Made by a program: the position numbers and the translations under genes
The notes under the pieces: model-generated
What the model was told of the DNA's origin: nothing
The model's database searches: none
What the model saw: the letters and a program-made list of their open reading frames with translations, nothing else
Assembly: GCF_900269665.1 (NCBI RefSeq)
Contig: NZ_LT985361.1
Location: 2,251,379 to 2,315,378 of the forward strand
DNA from: Nocardia suismassiliense
GTDB taxonomy: Bacteria; Actinomycetota; Actinomycetes; Mycobacteriales; Mycobacteriaceae
DNA length: 64,000 nt
Direction: 5' to 3'
Shown here: positions 43,564-52,721 of the stretch, in pieces
How positions within the stretch are numbered: position 1 is the stretch's first letter
Layout: every line of letters starts with the position of its first letter

Positions 43564-44805
43564 TTACTTCTGGGAGGGGACCACGCCGGGCTGGTTGGTG
43601 GTGGAAGGGGGTTGTGGCTGTTCGTCTTCCGAGGGGATGGGGCCGGTGACACCTGGTTGGCCACCTGGATCCGGGAGCGGCACGGGGGGTTGGGCCGGGT
43701 CTGGGATCTGTTGTTGGGGTGGTGGCGAGGGGAGGGGTGGCGGTGCTTGCTCGGTCGGCGGAGCCGGTGGTGGCGGGGGTGGGGCCTGTTGCGTCGGGGG
43801 AGGCTCCGGTGGGGGTGCCTGTTGAGTTGACGGGGCAGGCGCCGGTTGCGTGGAGGGTGGTGCCTCGGTGGTCGGCGGGGGCGCTTGCTGAGTGGTCGGT
43901 GGCGCGGGTTGCGTCGACGGTGGTGCTTGCTGAGTCGGCGGTGCCTCAGTGGTCGGCGGTGGCGTCGGCTGGGCCGACGGCGGAGCCTGCGTTGTCGGCG
44001 GTGGCGTCGGCTGGGCCGACGGCGGAGCCTGCGTTGTCGGCGGTGGCGTCGGCGTCGGGTCGGGCACTGGGCGCGGTGGTGTCGTAGTGCTCGGCGGCGC
44101 TTGCGATTCCGGCACCGAGGGTGCCGGTGCCGACGGGCGACCGTTCGGCTGCTGCCCGTCGGGGCGCTGCCCGTCCGGCTGATCCTGCTGTGGCGGTACG
44201 TATTCCGGCTGGATCGGCACCGTCCGCCGCTGCTGCGGCATGGTGGGCGCGGGTGCTACTTCCGCGGGCAACTGCGGGGGCGGCGGGAGCGCGGGAACGG
44301 CTTTGCCTGCCAGTCCGTAGGCCGGTTTGTACACCATGTTCATGGCCAGCACGGCTTCTTGGCGCAGCGCCTCCTCGGCCATCTTCGCGTCGATGACGTG
44401 CGCCGCCTCGAGTAGTCGGGCCACCGCGCCGATGGGTCCGGAGGAGCCGGGCGGGGCGACCGCGATCTTGACCGCCTCGGCCGCGGCGGCGACACCGCCC
44501 AGCCGGGCACCCACCTGACCCATGACGGCGGCCAGTTCGTCGGCCGAGGCGGCGAAGCTGCGGATGCTGGCGTACGCGGCGTCGGCGGCGGCACCCTTCC
44601 ACTCCATCGAGTTCATCACGCGGTCCACGCTGCCGCGGGTGAGCGGGAAGGAGGTGCTGACGGTGCCCGCCGCCTCCAGCCAAGCGACCGAGGCGCGCAG
44701 TATCTCGGCGGCGTCGATCTGCTGGGTCTTGGCGTAGATCTCTTCGTGCCGCATCGACTCGAAGTGCTCCATCGAGCTGATGTAGTCGGGATCGGTGCCG
44801 GTCAT
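43564..44805 (-). CDS. PPE-like ESX protein with proline-rich tail
   Basis: A 413-residue protein. The N-terminal ~170 residues are helical and PPE/WXG-like, with the turn W-K-G in NSMEWKGAAADAAYASIRSF and helices around it. The remainder is a long Pro/Gln/Thr/Ala tail with TQAPPSAQPTPPPT-type repeats, probably extended and exposed. Type VII secretion substrates with such tails reach the cell envelope or exterior. The ATG at 44805 overlaps the stop of the upstream gene by ATGA; together with that gene and the EspG gene upstream it forms an orphan secretion module. Part of the tail is encoded by an exact 42-bp minisatellite. Confidence 0.78.
   Translation of the reverse strand: MTGTDPDYISSMEHFESMRHEEIYAKTQQIDAAEILRASVAWLEAAGTVSTSFPLTRGSVDRVMNSMEWKGAAADAAYASIRSFAASADELAAVMGQVGARLGGVAAAAEAVKIAVAPPGSSGPIGAVARLLEAAHVIDAKMAEEALRQEAVLAMNMVYKPAYGLAGKAVPALPPPPQLPAEVAPAPTMPQQRRTVPIQPEYVPPQQDQPDGQRPDGQQPNGRPSAPAPSVPESQAPPSTTTPPRPVPDPTPTPPPTTQAPPSAQPTPPPTTQAPPSAQPTPPPTTEAPPTQQAPPSTQPAPPTTQQAPPPTTEAPPSTQPAPAPSTQQAPPPEPPPTQQAPPPPPPAPPTEQAPPPLPSPPPQQQIPDPAQPPVPLPDPGGQPGVTGPIPSEDEQPQPPSTTNQPGVVPSQK
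43952..44053 (-). repeat. 42-bp coding minisatellite
   Basis: Two identical 42-base copies (43952–43993 and 43994–44035) and a third cut at 18 bases lie within the PPE-like gene and encode repeats of TQAPPSAQPTPPPT. Being a multiple of three, copy-number change would alter tail length without a frameshift. Confidence 0.85.
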
Positions 44806-45176
44806 CGCGGGATCCTCGAGGCGACGGCGCGCAGGGCGGCGGCGTTGGCGGCGTCGGCTTCTTCCAGTAACCCACCGCTGATGAGAAACGCCTCTTTCAT
44901 CCGGTAGGCCGCCTCGATGTAGTGATCTAGCAACGTGGCGGCATCCCGCGCTTTGTGATTGAACCCAGCCTGTAATTGCTGCGCCGACACGAATCCGCCG
45001 AATCCGCCCAGCTCCGAGGCGGTTTCGAGGCGTTGTTGCAGATGAATGAGCCGTTCGGCCTGCTGGTCGTACATCTCGGCGCAGCGCCGGGCCGCCGCCG
45101 GATCGAATTGGACGGTGCCTGCCTGGGCCGCTTGCTTGAACCGGACGATATCGGCTCGGCTGGTCTCGATCGTCAT
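44802..45176 (-). CDS. small ESX-associated helical protein
   Basis: A 124-residue all-helical protein without signal peptide, starting MTIETSRADIVRFKQAAQAG. Middle: YDQQAERLIHLQQRLETASE and LGGFGGFVSAQQLQAGFNHK; C-terminal: LLDHYIEAAYRMKEAFLIS. Size and helical-pair layout fit a PE-like partner of the PPE-like protein encoded next, and the two genes overlap by ATGA, but the family's YxxxD/E secretion signal is only loosely met (YRMKEAF), so I do not call it PE. Likely forms a heterodimer with the PPE-like product (inference). Confidence 0.65.
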   Translation of the reverse strand: MTIETSRADIVRFKQAAQAGTVQFDPAAARRCAEMYDQQAERLIHLQQRLETASELGGFGGFVSAQQLQAGFNHKARDAATLLDHYIEAAYRMKEAFLISGGLLEEADAANAAALRAVASRIPR

Positions 45177-45268
45177 CGCACACCCCTGAGATGGTCGGTC
45201 CGACTCAGACTAGCCCGTAGCCCTGCTCGCGGGCACCAGTGGTTATCCGTCGGCATCGGCAAACAGGG

Positions 45269-45973
45269 TCAGGCTCCGATGCGCTTCTGCAGTTGCGCGC
45301 CGATCTGTTCGGCCGAGGCGGGAGTGATGTGGACTTCCTTACCGGCCCGCAGGAGATACCGTCCGTCACCCTTGACGTCGAACCAGGTGTAGTGAATCGG
45401 CGGCGGCGGAGCGGGCCGATCCAGACCGGGTTCGATCCGGATATGCCCTTCGGCGCTGTGCGGTTTCAGCAGCAGCTTGCGGATGCGCGGCGCGGTCGGC
45501 TGCTGCGCGACCACCACTTCCTCGTCGCGGACGGCGTCGGTCGGCGCCACCCGGGCCGGTTCCTTGCCGGGCGGTGCGGCGGGCAGCAGTCCGGCGATCC
45601 GGTTGCCCAGCTTGCCGCTGTGCCCGATCGAGAGTCGAACACGCCCGCCGAAATCGGGGGACGAGCCGGGTTCCTGCACGGCGAGCACGGCCCGGTCGAA
45701 GATCGCCGCGGCGAGCAGCCGGATCTCGCTGCCCGGCGTGTGCGTGCCGCCGATCGCCACGATTCTGGTGTGCGGTGCCGCCAGGATGCGCAGGCAGGCG
45801 CTCAGGTCGGGGTCCGCGCCGAGCGGCAGCCGTTCCTCCAGCGTCGCGCGCAGCTTGTCGGCCTCGTCCTCGGTGCGCGGCGTTTCCAGGATGCGCAGCG
45901 GATACGGGTGCCGATCCAGGTCGGTTTCGCGCCAGAGGTGGGCGAACTCGTCCGGAGTGAAGGTCCAACTCAC
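45269..45973 (-). CDS. EspG-family type VII secretion chaperone
   Basis: A 234-residue EspG protein, the chaperone for PPE-type substrates. Diagnostic start VSWTFTPDEFAHLWRETDLD followed by RHPYPLRIL, and C-terminal YTWFDVKGDGRYLLRAGKEV; the same blocks occur in the EspG at 2.0–2.8 kb, but the sequences otherwise differ strongly. The GTG at 45973 aligns with the family start; a GTG at 45985 near GAGGA is an alternative. It is upstream of the PE-like and PPE-like genes, 90 bases away, presumably dedicated to them. No ESX core genes (EccB–EccE, MycP) occur in the window. Confidence 0.86.
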   Translation of the reverse strand: MSWTFTPDEFAHLWRETDLDRHPYPLRILETPRTEDEADKLRATLEERLPLGADPDLSACLRILAAPHTRIVAIGGTHTPGSEIRLLAAAIFDRAVLAVQEPGSSPDFGGRVRLSIGHSGKLGNRIAGLLPAAPPGKEPARVAPTDAVRDEEVVVAQQPTAPRIRKLLLKPHSAEGHIRIEPGLDRPAPPPPIHYTWFDVKGDGRYLLRAGKEVHITPASAEQIGAQLQKRIGA

Positions 45974-46188
45974 CGCCCGAATCACATCCTCACCGAACCC
46001 ACCGAAACTGCTTTGTAGCTTAACGGTCGTCGCGCGACTCGGCGGTCGCCGCACCGAGCACCTAGGATTGTGGGCTAACACTGGGGTGAATTCTCGGATA
46101 TATCCATACAACCCCTTAGTTGTGCTCTGCCCGAACGAGCCGGTGCGTGGTGCCTCGGCGTAACGATCAGGGGTGATGGGAGCATGCC

Positions 46189-48888
46189 GTGCAGGTGCTT
46201 GGACCATGGACCGATATCGCGACGATCGCCGCCGTCGGTGGCGGTAAAGCGCGGGGTCTGCACCGTCTGGGGGAGTGCGGTTTTCGCGTTCCGGACTGGA
46301 CCGTGCTGGGCACCGACGTCTTCGCGCGGTTCACCGCCGAAGCCGATCTCGCACGGAGAGTGACCGAGGTCACACTTCTCGAAGACCTGGATGCGGCGCT
46401 CGCCGCCGGTGCCGCGATACGGGCCGACATCACCGCGACACCGCTGCCGAACGAGCTCCGCGAGCTGATCGCCGAGGCCTACGGACAACTCGGCGACGGC
46501 CCGATCGCGGTCCGGTCGTCGGTGGTCGCCGAGGACGGGCCGGAGCACTCGTACGCGGGCCAGTTCGACTCCTTTCTGAACGTCAACGGGGTCGACGCGG
46601 TGCTCGACCGGGTGCGCGACTGCTGGGCGTCGGCCTTCTCGGAGCGGTCGCTGCGCTACGCCTTCGCCAACAAGCAGCCACGAGCAGGCGCGGTCGCCGT
46701 GGTGCTGCAACGCTTGGTCGCAGCGCGGGCCAGCGGCGTGCTGTTCACCGCCAATCCGATCAGCGGTGCGCGCGACGAACTGGTCATCAGCGCCGTCTAC
46801 GGGCTCGGTGAGGGCCTGGTCTCGGGTGCGGTGGACGCCGACTCCGTGGTGGTCGACAAATCCTCCGGCACGGTGCTGGAAACCGTGCTGGGGGACAAGG
46901 ACCGTTCCTACGTGGCCGAGGGCGAGCAGGGTTACGCGATCAGCGCGGTCGACGCGGGACAACGCGAGCTGCCCGTCCTGACGGACGCCGAGCTCACCGA
47001 GATCACCGAGCTGGGCCGCAAGCTGGAGGTCGAGTTCGGCGCCCCGCAGGACGTGGAGTGGGCGATCGACGACGAAGGACTCTGGTTCCTCCAGTCGCGC
47101 CCGATCACCACGGTGCTCGGTGCCGCTCCCGGCGCGATCATCCGTGGCGCCGGCGAGGTGGTGCCCGACGGCGAGCAGCGAATATGGGACAACTCCAACA
47201 TCATCGAGAGCTTCAACGGCCTCACCTCGCCGCTGACCTTCACCACCGCCGCCGACATCTACGGCCGCGTGTACCACGGTTACGCGAAATCCCTCCGCGT
47301 CCCCGGCGCGCAGCTGCGGCAGACCGAGCGGTGGACGCCGGTGCTGCTCGGCTACTTTCACGGTCGCGTCTACTACAACCTGCTGCACTGGTATCGGATG
47401 GTCGGCATCGCGCCGGGATACCCACTGAACCGCAAGGTGCTGGAGGCTGCCCTCGGGGTGGCCGAACCGCTGCCCGACGACATCGCGAAAACGTTGCGCC
47501 CGTTCACCTTCGGGAACCCATTGAGTCGACTCCGCTCGCGCTCGGTGACCACCCTGACCTATCTGCGGCGGCTGTTCGGCATCGACGCCATCGTCGAGCA
47601 GTTCATGACCGACTTCTACCGCGTCTACGACGAGTACGAAGCCATCGACTACACCGCGCTGTCCGGCGCCGAAGCCTATGCGGCGTACCGGAAGGTGGAC
47701 CGCGACCTGGTCGAACGCTGGGGCCCGCTGATGGTGCTCGACGCGATCCTGCTGACCTGCACCGGGTTGATGTTCCTGCTCACCAAGCTGCTGCTGCCGA
47801 AGGCGCCGGAGTGGTTCCTGTACGCGGTGGTCGGCCCCGGCGCCGACGTCGAGTCCGCCGAACCCGCCCGCGCGATGAAGGCGCTGGCCGACGTGGCCCG
47901 CGCCGACCCAGACCTGACCGCACTGGTGAATTCGACTGCGCCGGAACAGATCTACCCGGCCCTGGCGAACCATCCGGACTTCCGCACCGAGGTCGACTCC
48001 TACATCGACCGCTACGGCTACCGCAGCCTGGACGAACTCAAACTGGAAACACCTGACCTGCGTGAAGATCCGGCGAGCCTGTTCATCATGCTGCGCAGCG
48101 CCCTGCCGGACGCACCGCTCGGCCATCGCGACGAGGCCGAGGAATATCTCGACGCGCATCTGCACGGTATCCGGCGCAAGATCTATGAACGCTTGCGCGG
48201 CAAGGTTTCCCGCTGTGCCGCGCATCGTGAGCGGCTGCGGTTCTGCCGGACCAGGGCCTTCGGCATGGTCAAGCGGATGATCCGGGTGATGGGCCGCGAC
48301 CTGGCCGAGCGCGGCGTCATCGACGAGTTCTCCGACGTGTTCTACCTGACCGTGCAGGAGCTGCGCGGCTGCTACGAGCAGGCCGATACCACGGACCTGC
48401 GTGACCTCGTCGGCGCGCGAAAGGCGCAGCGCGCCAAGGACGCCGGACTGGTCGCTCCCGCCAGATTCGTCACCACCGGATCGACCTTCAGCCGGGCTGA
48501 ACTGGCAACCCAGGGCTGGGTGCCGATCACCGATACCCCGGCCGCCGAAGCCGGGACTGTCCTCGCGGGCACACCGTCGGCCTCCGGGATCGTCGAGGGG
48601 ACCGCCGTCGTGGTGGACGAGCCACGCGACGTCGCGGGTGGCATCCTGGTGGCATATCGGACCGATCCCGGCTGGGTGGCCGCACTGCCCTCGGCGTCGG
48701 CGCTGGTCATCGAGCGCGGCAGCCCGCTCACCCATGTCGCGATCGTGGCGCGGGAACTCGGGGTGCCGACGGTGGTCCAGGTCAAGGACGTCACCACCAA
48801 GGTGCGGACCGGCGCGCGGATCCGGGTCGATGGCACGAACGGGACCGTGACGGTGCTGGCCGAAGGAGATGTCCGCGATGAATCCTGA
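46189..48888 (+). CDS. ATP-dependent dikinase, rifampicin-phosphotransferase-like
   Basis: An 899-residue enzyme with the order ATP-grasp domain, middle domain, swivelling phospho-histidine domain. The N terminus matches pyruvate-phosphate-dikinase/PEP-synthase ATP domains: GGGKARGLHRL, PIAVRSSVVAEDGPEHSYAG, FTANPISGARDELVI. The catalytic His849 is in RGSPLTHVAIVARELGVPTV. The PEP/pyruvate-binding barrel is missing, exactly as in rifampicin phosphotransferases, which use ATP to phosphorylate a small molecule. So it probably transfers a phosphate to a pathway intermediate; the acceptor is unknown. GTG start with GGGAG site. First gene of a long overlapping operon (11-base overlap with the next gene). 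Confidence 0.8.
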   Translation: MQVLGPWTDIATIAAVGGGKARGLHRLGECGFRVPDWTVLGTDVFARFTAEADLARRVTEVTLLEDLDAALAAGAAIRADITATPLPNELRELIAEAYGQLGDGPIAVRSSVVAEDGPEHSYAGQFDSFLNVNGVDAVLDRVRDCWASAFSERSLRYAFANKQPRAGAVAVVLQRLVAARASGVLFTANPISGARDELVISAVYGLGEGLVSGAVDADSVVVDKSSGTVLETVLGDKDRSYVAEGEQGYAISAVDAGQRELPVLTDAELTEITELGRKLEVEFGAPQDVEWAIDDEGLWFLQSRPITTVLGAAPGAIIRGAGEVVPDGEQRIWDNSNIIESFNGLTSPLTFTTAADIYGRVYHGYAKSLRVPGAQLRQTERWTPVLLGYFHGRVYYNLLHWYRMVGIAPGYPLNRKVLEAALGVAEPLPDDIAKTLRPFTFGNPLSRLRSRSVTTLTYLRRLFGIDAIVEQFMTDFYRVYDEYEAIDYTALSGAEAYAAYRKVDRDLVERWGPLMVLDAILLTCTGLMFLLTKLLLPKAPEWFLYAVVGPGADVESAEPARAMKALADVARADPDLTALVNSTAPEQIYPALANHPDFRTEVDSYIDRYGYRSLDELKLETPDLREDPASLFIMLRSALPDAPLGHRDEAEEYLDAHLHGIRRKIYERLRGKVSRCAAHRERLRFCRTRAFGMVKRMIRVMGRDLAERGVIDEFSDVFYLTVQELRGCYEQADTTDLRDLVGARKAQRAKDAGLVAPARFVTTGSTFSRAELATQGWVPITDTPAAEAGTVLAGTPSASGIVEGTAVVVDEPRDVAGGILVAYRTDPGWVAALPSASALVIERGSPLTHVAIVARELGVPTVVQVKDVTTKVRTGARIRVDGTNGTVTVLAEGDVRDES

Positions 48889-51800
48889 CAAAGACGTTGC
48901 GGCCGTCCGCGATTGGCTAGCCACACCGGCCGAGGCGGCCGGGATCTACCTGGCCGACGAGGCCGACGGCTGGCAATATCGAAGCTACGCAGAACTGGCC
49001 GATCTCACCTGGTCGATCGCCGCGGTGATGCGGCAGCACGGGATGGGTAGTGGCGACGGCGCCTGCGTCATCATGCCGACCGGATTCCCGTGCGTCGCCG
49101 CGTTCTACGCGGTCTGGGCGTGCGGCGGGGTGTTCACGCCGGTCGCGCCGCCGATGTTCGGCGACCTCGACCAGATCATCGCGCACATCGCCGCCATTCT
49201 GACGCAGGCGAAACCCCGGTTGGTGGTCACCTCGACGGAGTTCGAGCAGCTGGTGCGGCAGGCGGCGACGGCGGCCGGGCGTACCGACGAACCCGTGGTG
49301 ATCGACGCGGCCACGCTGCGCGCCCCCGAGGAGCGTGTGTTCGGCGAGCCCGACGAGTGCGCGCTGCTGCAATTCACCTCGGGTTCCACCGCCGCCCCGC
49401 GTGGCGTGCGGGTGAGCTGGCACAACCTGGCGAACAATATCGCGATGATCTCCGCCCTGGTCGAGTGGCGCAGCGGCGAGGCGATGGTGTCCTGGCTGCC
49501 GCTCTACCACGACATGGGTTTGGTCGGCGCGTTCCTCACCACCGTCACCAACCAGGGCGATCTGTACCTGATGCGCCCGGACCAGTTCGTGCGCGACCCC
49601 GCGCGCTGGCTGCGCGCGATGGCGCACGCCCAGCACTCGCCGTCGCCGTCGTTCGCGCTCGGCTATGTGGCGCACCGGGTTTCGCCGGAGGAGATCGCCG
49701 ATCTCGACCTGTCCGGTTGGCGCACACTGGCCGTCGGTTCGGAGCCCGTCGAGGTGGCCGACCTCCAGTCGTTCGCGAATCTCACCGGGCCACGCGGCTT
49801 TTCGATGAGCGCCTACACCCTGGCCTACGGGTTGGCGGAGTCGACGCTGATGGTGACCTCCTCGGCGCGGCACCGCCCGATCACCGCCCTGCGCATCGAC
49901 ACCCCGACGCTGCGTTTCGGCGAACCCATCACCATCCTCGACCGGGAACTGCTCGACGACACCCATCGGGTGGACGGCGCGGGCTGGATCACCGGCCTCG
50001 GTTACTCGACCCCGGAGTCGACCGTCACGGTGGTCGACGAGGACGGTCGCAAGCTGCCCGACGGCACGCTCGGCGAGATGGTGGTGGTCGGCGATTCGGT
50101 GGCGCTGGGCTACTCCGACGAGTCCGAAGGCGCGTCCACCAGGATCATCGGCGGTGCGCTGTATACGGGTGACGCCGGATTCCTGCACCGCGGTGAGGTA
50201 TTCGTGCTCGGCCGGATGGGGTCGAGCCTGAAGGTGCGCGGGCGCTCGGTGTTCATGGAGGACATCGAGTCCCGCGTGGCTCAGGAAACCGGAATCACCA
50301 AGGGCAAGTTGGCCGCCGTCGCGATCACCGAACCCGGCGATCAAGGGATCGCGCTGTTCGCGGAGGCCAAGGCCGGCGACTGGATCGCCGAGGCGCGCAG
50401 GATCATTCGCAGCGAGCTGGGGCCTGCGCAGACTGTCGTCATCGTCACCGGGCCGCGCGGCATCATCCGGCGCACGTCGAGTGGTAAGCCGCGCAGGCGT
50501 CATATGTGGGAGCAGTTCCGCGACGGATCGCTGACGGACGCCGTGGTGCACGAGCCGGCGGACGCCCGCAACTCCGACGCCGGTGGTTTCGACGGCGGCG
50601 CGGCTCCTCGGCCCGGCGAAAACCTGGAGCAAGCCGCGACCGACCTCCCCGAGCCAACCCTGGCGGCCGAGCGGGTCCGCCAGTTGCTCGACCGAGCGCT
50701 GGAAATTGTTGCGGTGCCAGAGGATTCGACCATCTTGTTCGAGGGTTCGCTCGCCGAAGGATTCGGGAACGCGGGATCCGATGTGGACTTCCTGGTGCTC
50801 GCGCCCGGCGCCGAGGAGTTGCCCACGTTGCCGACGGTCCTGTTCATCGACGGCCGTCGCGTCGAGGTGCGCACGCGCTCGCAAGCGCAGCTGCGCCGAC
50901 AGCTCGACCAGGTGGTGAAGGCCGCCACCGTGGCCGAGCTCGACGAGGATCTGCTCAACAGGTGTCAGCGGTTCCTGCGGGCGACGGTGATTCGTCCGGG
51001 CAGCCCCGACGTCGACGAATTGCGTGCGCTGTTGCCGCACTCCACGTTCATGACCCTGATCGCGGACTGGTGGACCGCGCGCGCCGTGCAGGCCCTGCGC
51101 TACGCCGTCGCGCTGCGCACGCTGAAGGCGCGCGACGAGGCGATCGACTGGGCTCGCGACGGCTTGCTCCAGGCCATGAAGGGGTGGGCCGCCCGCAGGG
51201 GCGAGAGCTACCTGGAGACCAAATGGCTGCCGCAGCAACTGGATCGGATCGGCAGTGCCGAACTCGTCGACCGCTACCGCGATCTCAGCGATCCGGGCGC
51301 ATGGGCGGGTGACGATACGCAGGGGAACTACGGCGACACACCGCAGGGCGTGCTCGGCGACGCGACAGCGCGAGCGTTGTCCGAACAGGCCACCTGGAAT
51401 CAGGTGCTCGAACTCGCCGCCGAACTCGGTGTCGAGGGCGTCGCCGATGATCCCGACCAGATCGTGTTCGCCAGGGTGCCCGGCGTCACCACCTGGACCA
51501 TCGGCGCGCGCGTACACGTAGTCCGCGGCGACAGTGAGGTTTTCGCGCTCTCGGACAACGGTGCCCGTGCCTGGCGTTCGGTGGTGTTCCGCCATTCGCT
51601 CGCCGCGGTTCTCGCTCGCGCACCGCACGACGACACCGCTGAACTGGCCGAGTTCGTCCGGCTCGGCTTCGTCGGCTTGCAGTGGCGCCGCGGCGAACTG
51701 CTCACGCCCGCACTGGCCATGTGTAAGCCGGTGCGGCCGTACACGCCCGTGCCGTCCGCGCTGGCACCGGCACTCGGGGTGAACGGCGCCGCGCGCGAGG

Positions 51801-52387
51801 ACGCCATCGTGACCCTTTCACCGCTGCCCGCCCGCCGGTTCACCGAGTGCGCACTGAATTTGGTGTGGTCGAACATCGTCCTGGAGAACGCTCGCGAGGA
51901 TCTTGCGGGTGCCGTCAAGAATGGGCAAGGCGCCGTCGCCGACATCGCCGCGCATCGGATGATCGCCATGGGAGTGCGAGTGATGTTGTCCGCCTTCGGC
52001 ATTCACCCATTGCCAGCAGACGTCGCCCCGTCGGCGACCCTGCGCCGGCTCGTGCCGACCAACGCCGCGTCGCGTGACGAACTGCTCGCGCGGCTGGAAT
52101 CGGCTCGGCAGGTGCGGTTCTCGGCACCCGGCGACCCCGTGGCCGGCCTCGCGGTCCTCGACGATTTCGTCACGCTGGTCCGCTCCATCGCCGCGGACCC
52201 GGCCGCGACGGGGTTCCCGGCCTCGTTCGACTCGCGGGAACAGTGGCGGCGCACCCTGGCCATCGGCTACGACTGGCTGCGTATCGCAGGCTATCTCGAC
52301 ACCGACCTGCCGCTCGACGAGGCCCGCGACCTGCTGGCCTCCGGCGGGCAGCAACCCCACCTGCGCGAAGAGACGGTGCGGTCATGA
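48878..52387 (+). CDS. acyl-AMP ligase fused to nucleotidyltransferase
   Basis: A 1169-residue multidomain protein. Residues about 1–550 are a fatty-acyl-AMP-ligase-like adenylation domain: LLQFTSGSTAAPRGVRVSW (phosphate loop), SWLPLYHDMGLVGAF, YTLAYGLAESTLMV, LYTGDAGF and the catalytic-lysine loop TSSGKPRRRH. Around residues 620–640 begins a minimal nucleotidyltransferase: ILFEGSLAEGFGNAGSDVDF (GS and two metal-binding Asp). The helical remainder includes FALSDNGARAWRSVVF, which weakly recalls PqqD-like winged helices. The first part should activate an acid and load it onto the carrier protein encoded next; the second would transfer a nucleotidyl group. Start at 48878 (SD AAGGAG nine bases away). 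ATGA overlap downstream. Confidence 0.8.
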   Translation: MNPDKDVAAVRDWLATPAEAAGIYLADEADGWQYRSYAELADLTWSIAAVMRQHGMGSGDGACVIMPTGFPCVAAFYAVWACGGVFTPVAPPMFGDLDQIIAHIAAILTQAKPRLVVTSTEFEQLVRQAATAAGRTDEPVVIDAATLRAPEERVFGEPDECALLQFTSGSTAAPRGVRVSWHNLANNIAMISALVEWRSGEAMVSWLPLYHDMGLVGAFLTTVTNQGDLYLMRPDQFVRDPARWLRAMAHAQHSPSPSFALGYVAHRVSPEEIADLDLSGWRTLAVGSEPVEVADLQSFANLTGPRGFSMSAYTLAYGLAESTLMVTSSARHRPITALRIDTPTLRFGEPITILDRELLDDTHRVDGAGWITGLGYSTPESTVTVVDEDGRKLPDGTLGEMVVVGDSVALGYSDESEGASTRIIGGALYTGDAGFLHRGEVFVLGRMGSSLKVRGRSVFMEDIESRVAQETGITKGKLAAVAITEPGDQGIALFAEAKAGDWIAEARRIIRSELGPAQTVVIVTGPRGIIRRTSSGKPRRRHMWEQFRDGSLTDAVVHEPADARNSDAGGFDGGAAPRPGENLEQAATDLPEPTLAAERVRQLLDRALEIVAVPEDSTILFEGSLAEGFGNAGSDVDFLVLAPGAEELPTLPTVLFIDGRRVEVRTRSQAQLRRQLDQVVKAATVAELDEDLLNRCQRFLRATVIRPGSPDVDELRALLPHSTFMTLIADWWTARAVQALRYAVALRTLKARDEAIDWARDGLLQAMKGWAARRGESYLETKWLPQQLDRIGSAELVDRYRDLSDPGAWAGDDTQGNYGDTPQGVLGDATARALSEQATWNQVLELAAELGVEGVADDPDQIVFARVPGVTTWTIGARVHVVRGDSEVFALSDNGARAWRSVVFRHSLAAVLARAPHDDTAELAEFVRLGFVGLQWRRGELLTPALAMCKPVRPYTPVPSALAPALGVNGAAREDAIVTLSPLPARRFTECALNLVWSNIVLENAREDLAGAVKNGQGAVADIAAHRMIAMGVRVMLSAFGIHPLPADVAPSATLRRLVPTNAASRDELLARLESARQVRFSAPGDPVAGLAVLDDFVTLVRSIAADPAATGFPASFDSREQWRRTLAIGYDWLRIAGYLDTDLPLDEARDLLASGGQQPHLREETVRS

Positions 52388-52647
52388 CCGCCGATGCGGC
52401 GGTGGCCGAACGGGTGCGCAAGCTGGTGTACGCCATGGCACCCGACCCGCAGGGTCCGGCCGAGGACAGTCAACGGCTCATCGAGGACCTGGGTTTCGAC
52501 TCACTGCGCTTGATGGAACTGACCGTGGTGCTGGAGCGGTCGTTCGGCCTGCCGCGCTACAAGCCGGAACAACTCGTCGGTGTGCGCCGGGTCGGCGAGG
52601 TCATCGGCCTGGTCGCTACCGCGCTGGCCGCAGAGGATCAATCATGA
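52384..52647 (+). CDS. acyl carrier protein
   Basis: An 87-residue acyl carrier protein. The phosphopantetheine attachment site is the Ser in IEDLGFDSLRLMELTVVLER. It carries an acyl chain as a thioester for the neighbouring enzymes. It starts in an ATGA overlap with the acyl-AMP ligase gene, its expected loading enzyme. Its stop overlaps the first ATGA of the MIRU-like element at 52644. Helix II is basic-poor and the C terminus is short, so it is a dedicated pathway carrier rather than the fatty-acid-synthase AcpP. Confidence 0.92.
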   Translation: MTADAAVAERVRKLVYAMAPDPQGPAEDSQRLIEDLGFDSLRLMELTVVLERSFGLPRYKPEQLVGVRRVGEVIGLVATALAAEDQS

Positions 52648-52721
52648 GCGCGCGAAGGAACCAGCGGCACGGCGCACTCTCGCGCATGACCACCCCGAGC
52701 GTCGGCGAGGCAGCGGTATGA
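52644..52721 (+). repeat. MIRU-like element inside the operon
   Basis: A 74-base unit between the carrier-protein and dehydrogenase genes, bounded by ATGA at 52644–52647 and 52718–52721. It encodes a 25-residue ORF whose start overlaps the upstream stop and whose stop overlaps the downstream start. Its end, CCGAGCGTCGGCGAGGC, matches the element at 28290 at 16 of 17 positions. Without it the two cistrons would meet in a single ATGA, as at the other junctions here. This is the arrangement described for MIRUs in mycobacterial operons. Confidence 0.75.

Noticed and set aside
46075..48924. Long minus-strand frame (949 codons) opposite the dikinase.
   Set aside because: Shadow of the dikinase gene; composition and lack of motifs show it is not coding.
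48917..51628. Long minus-strand frame (903 codons) opposite the acyl-AMP ligase.
   Set aside because: Shadow frame without domains or a ribosome site.
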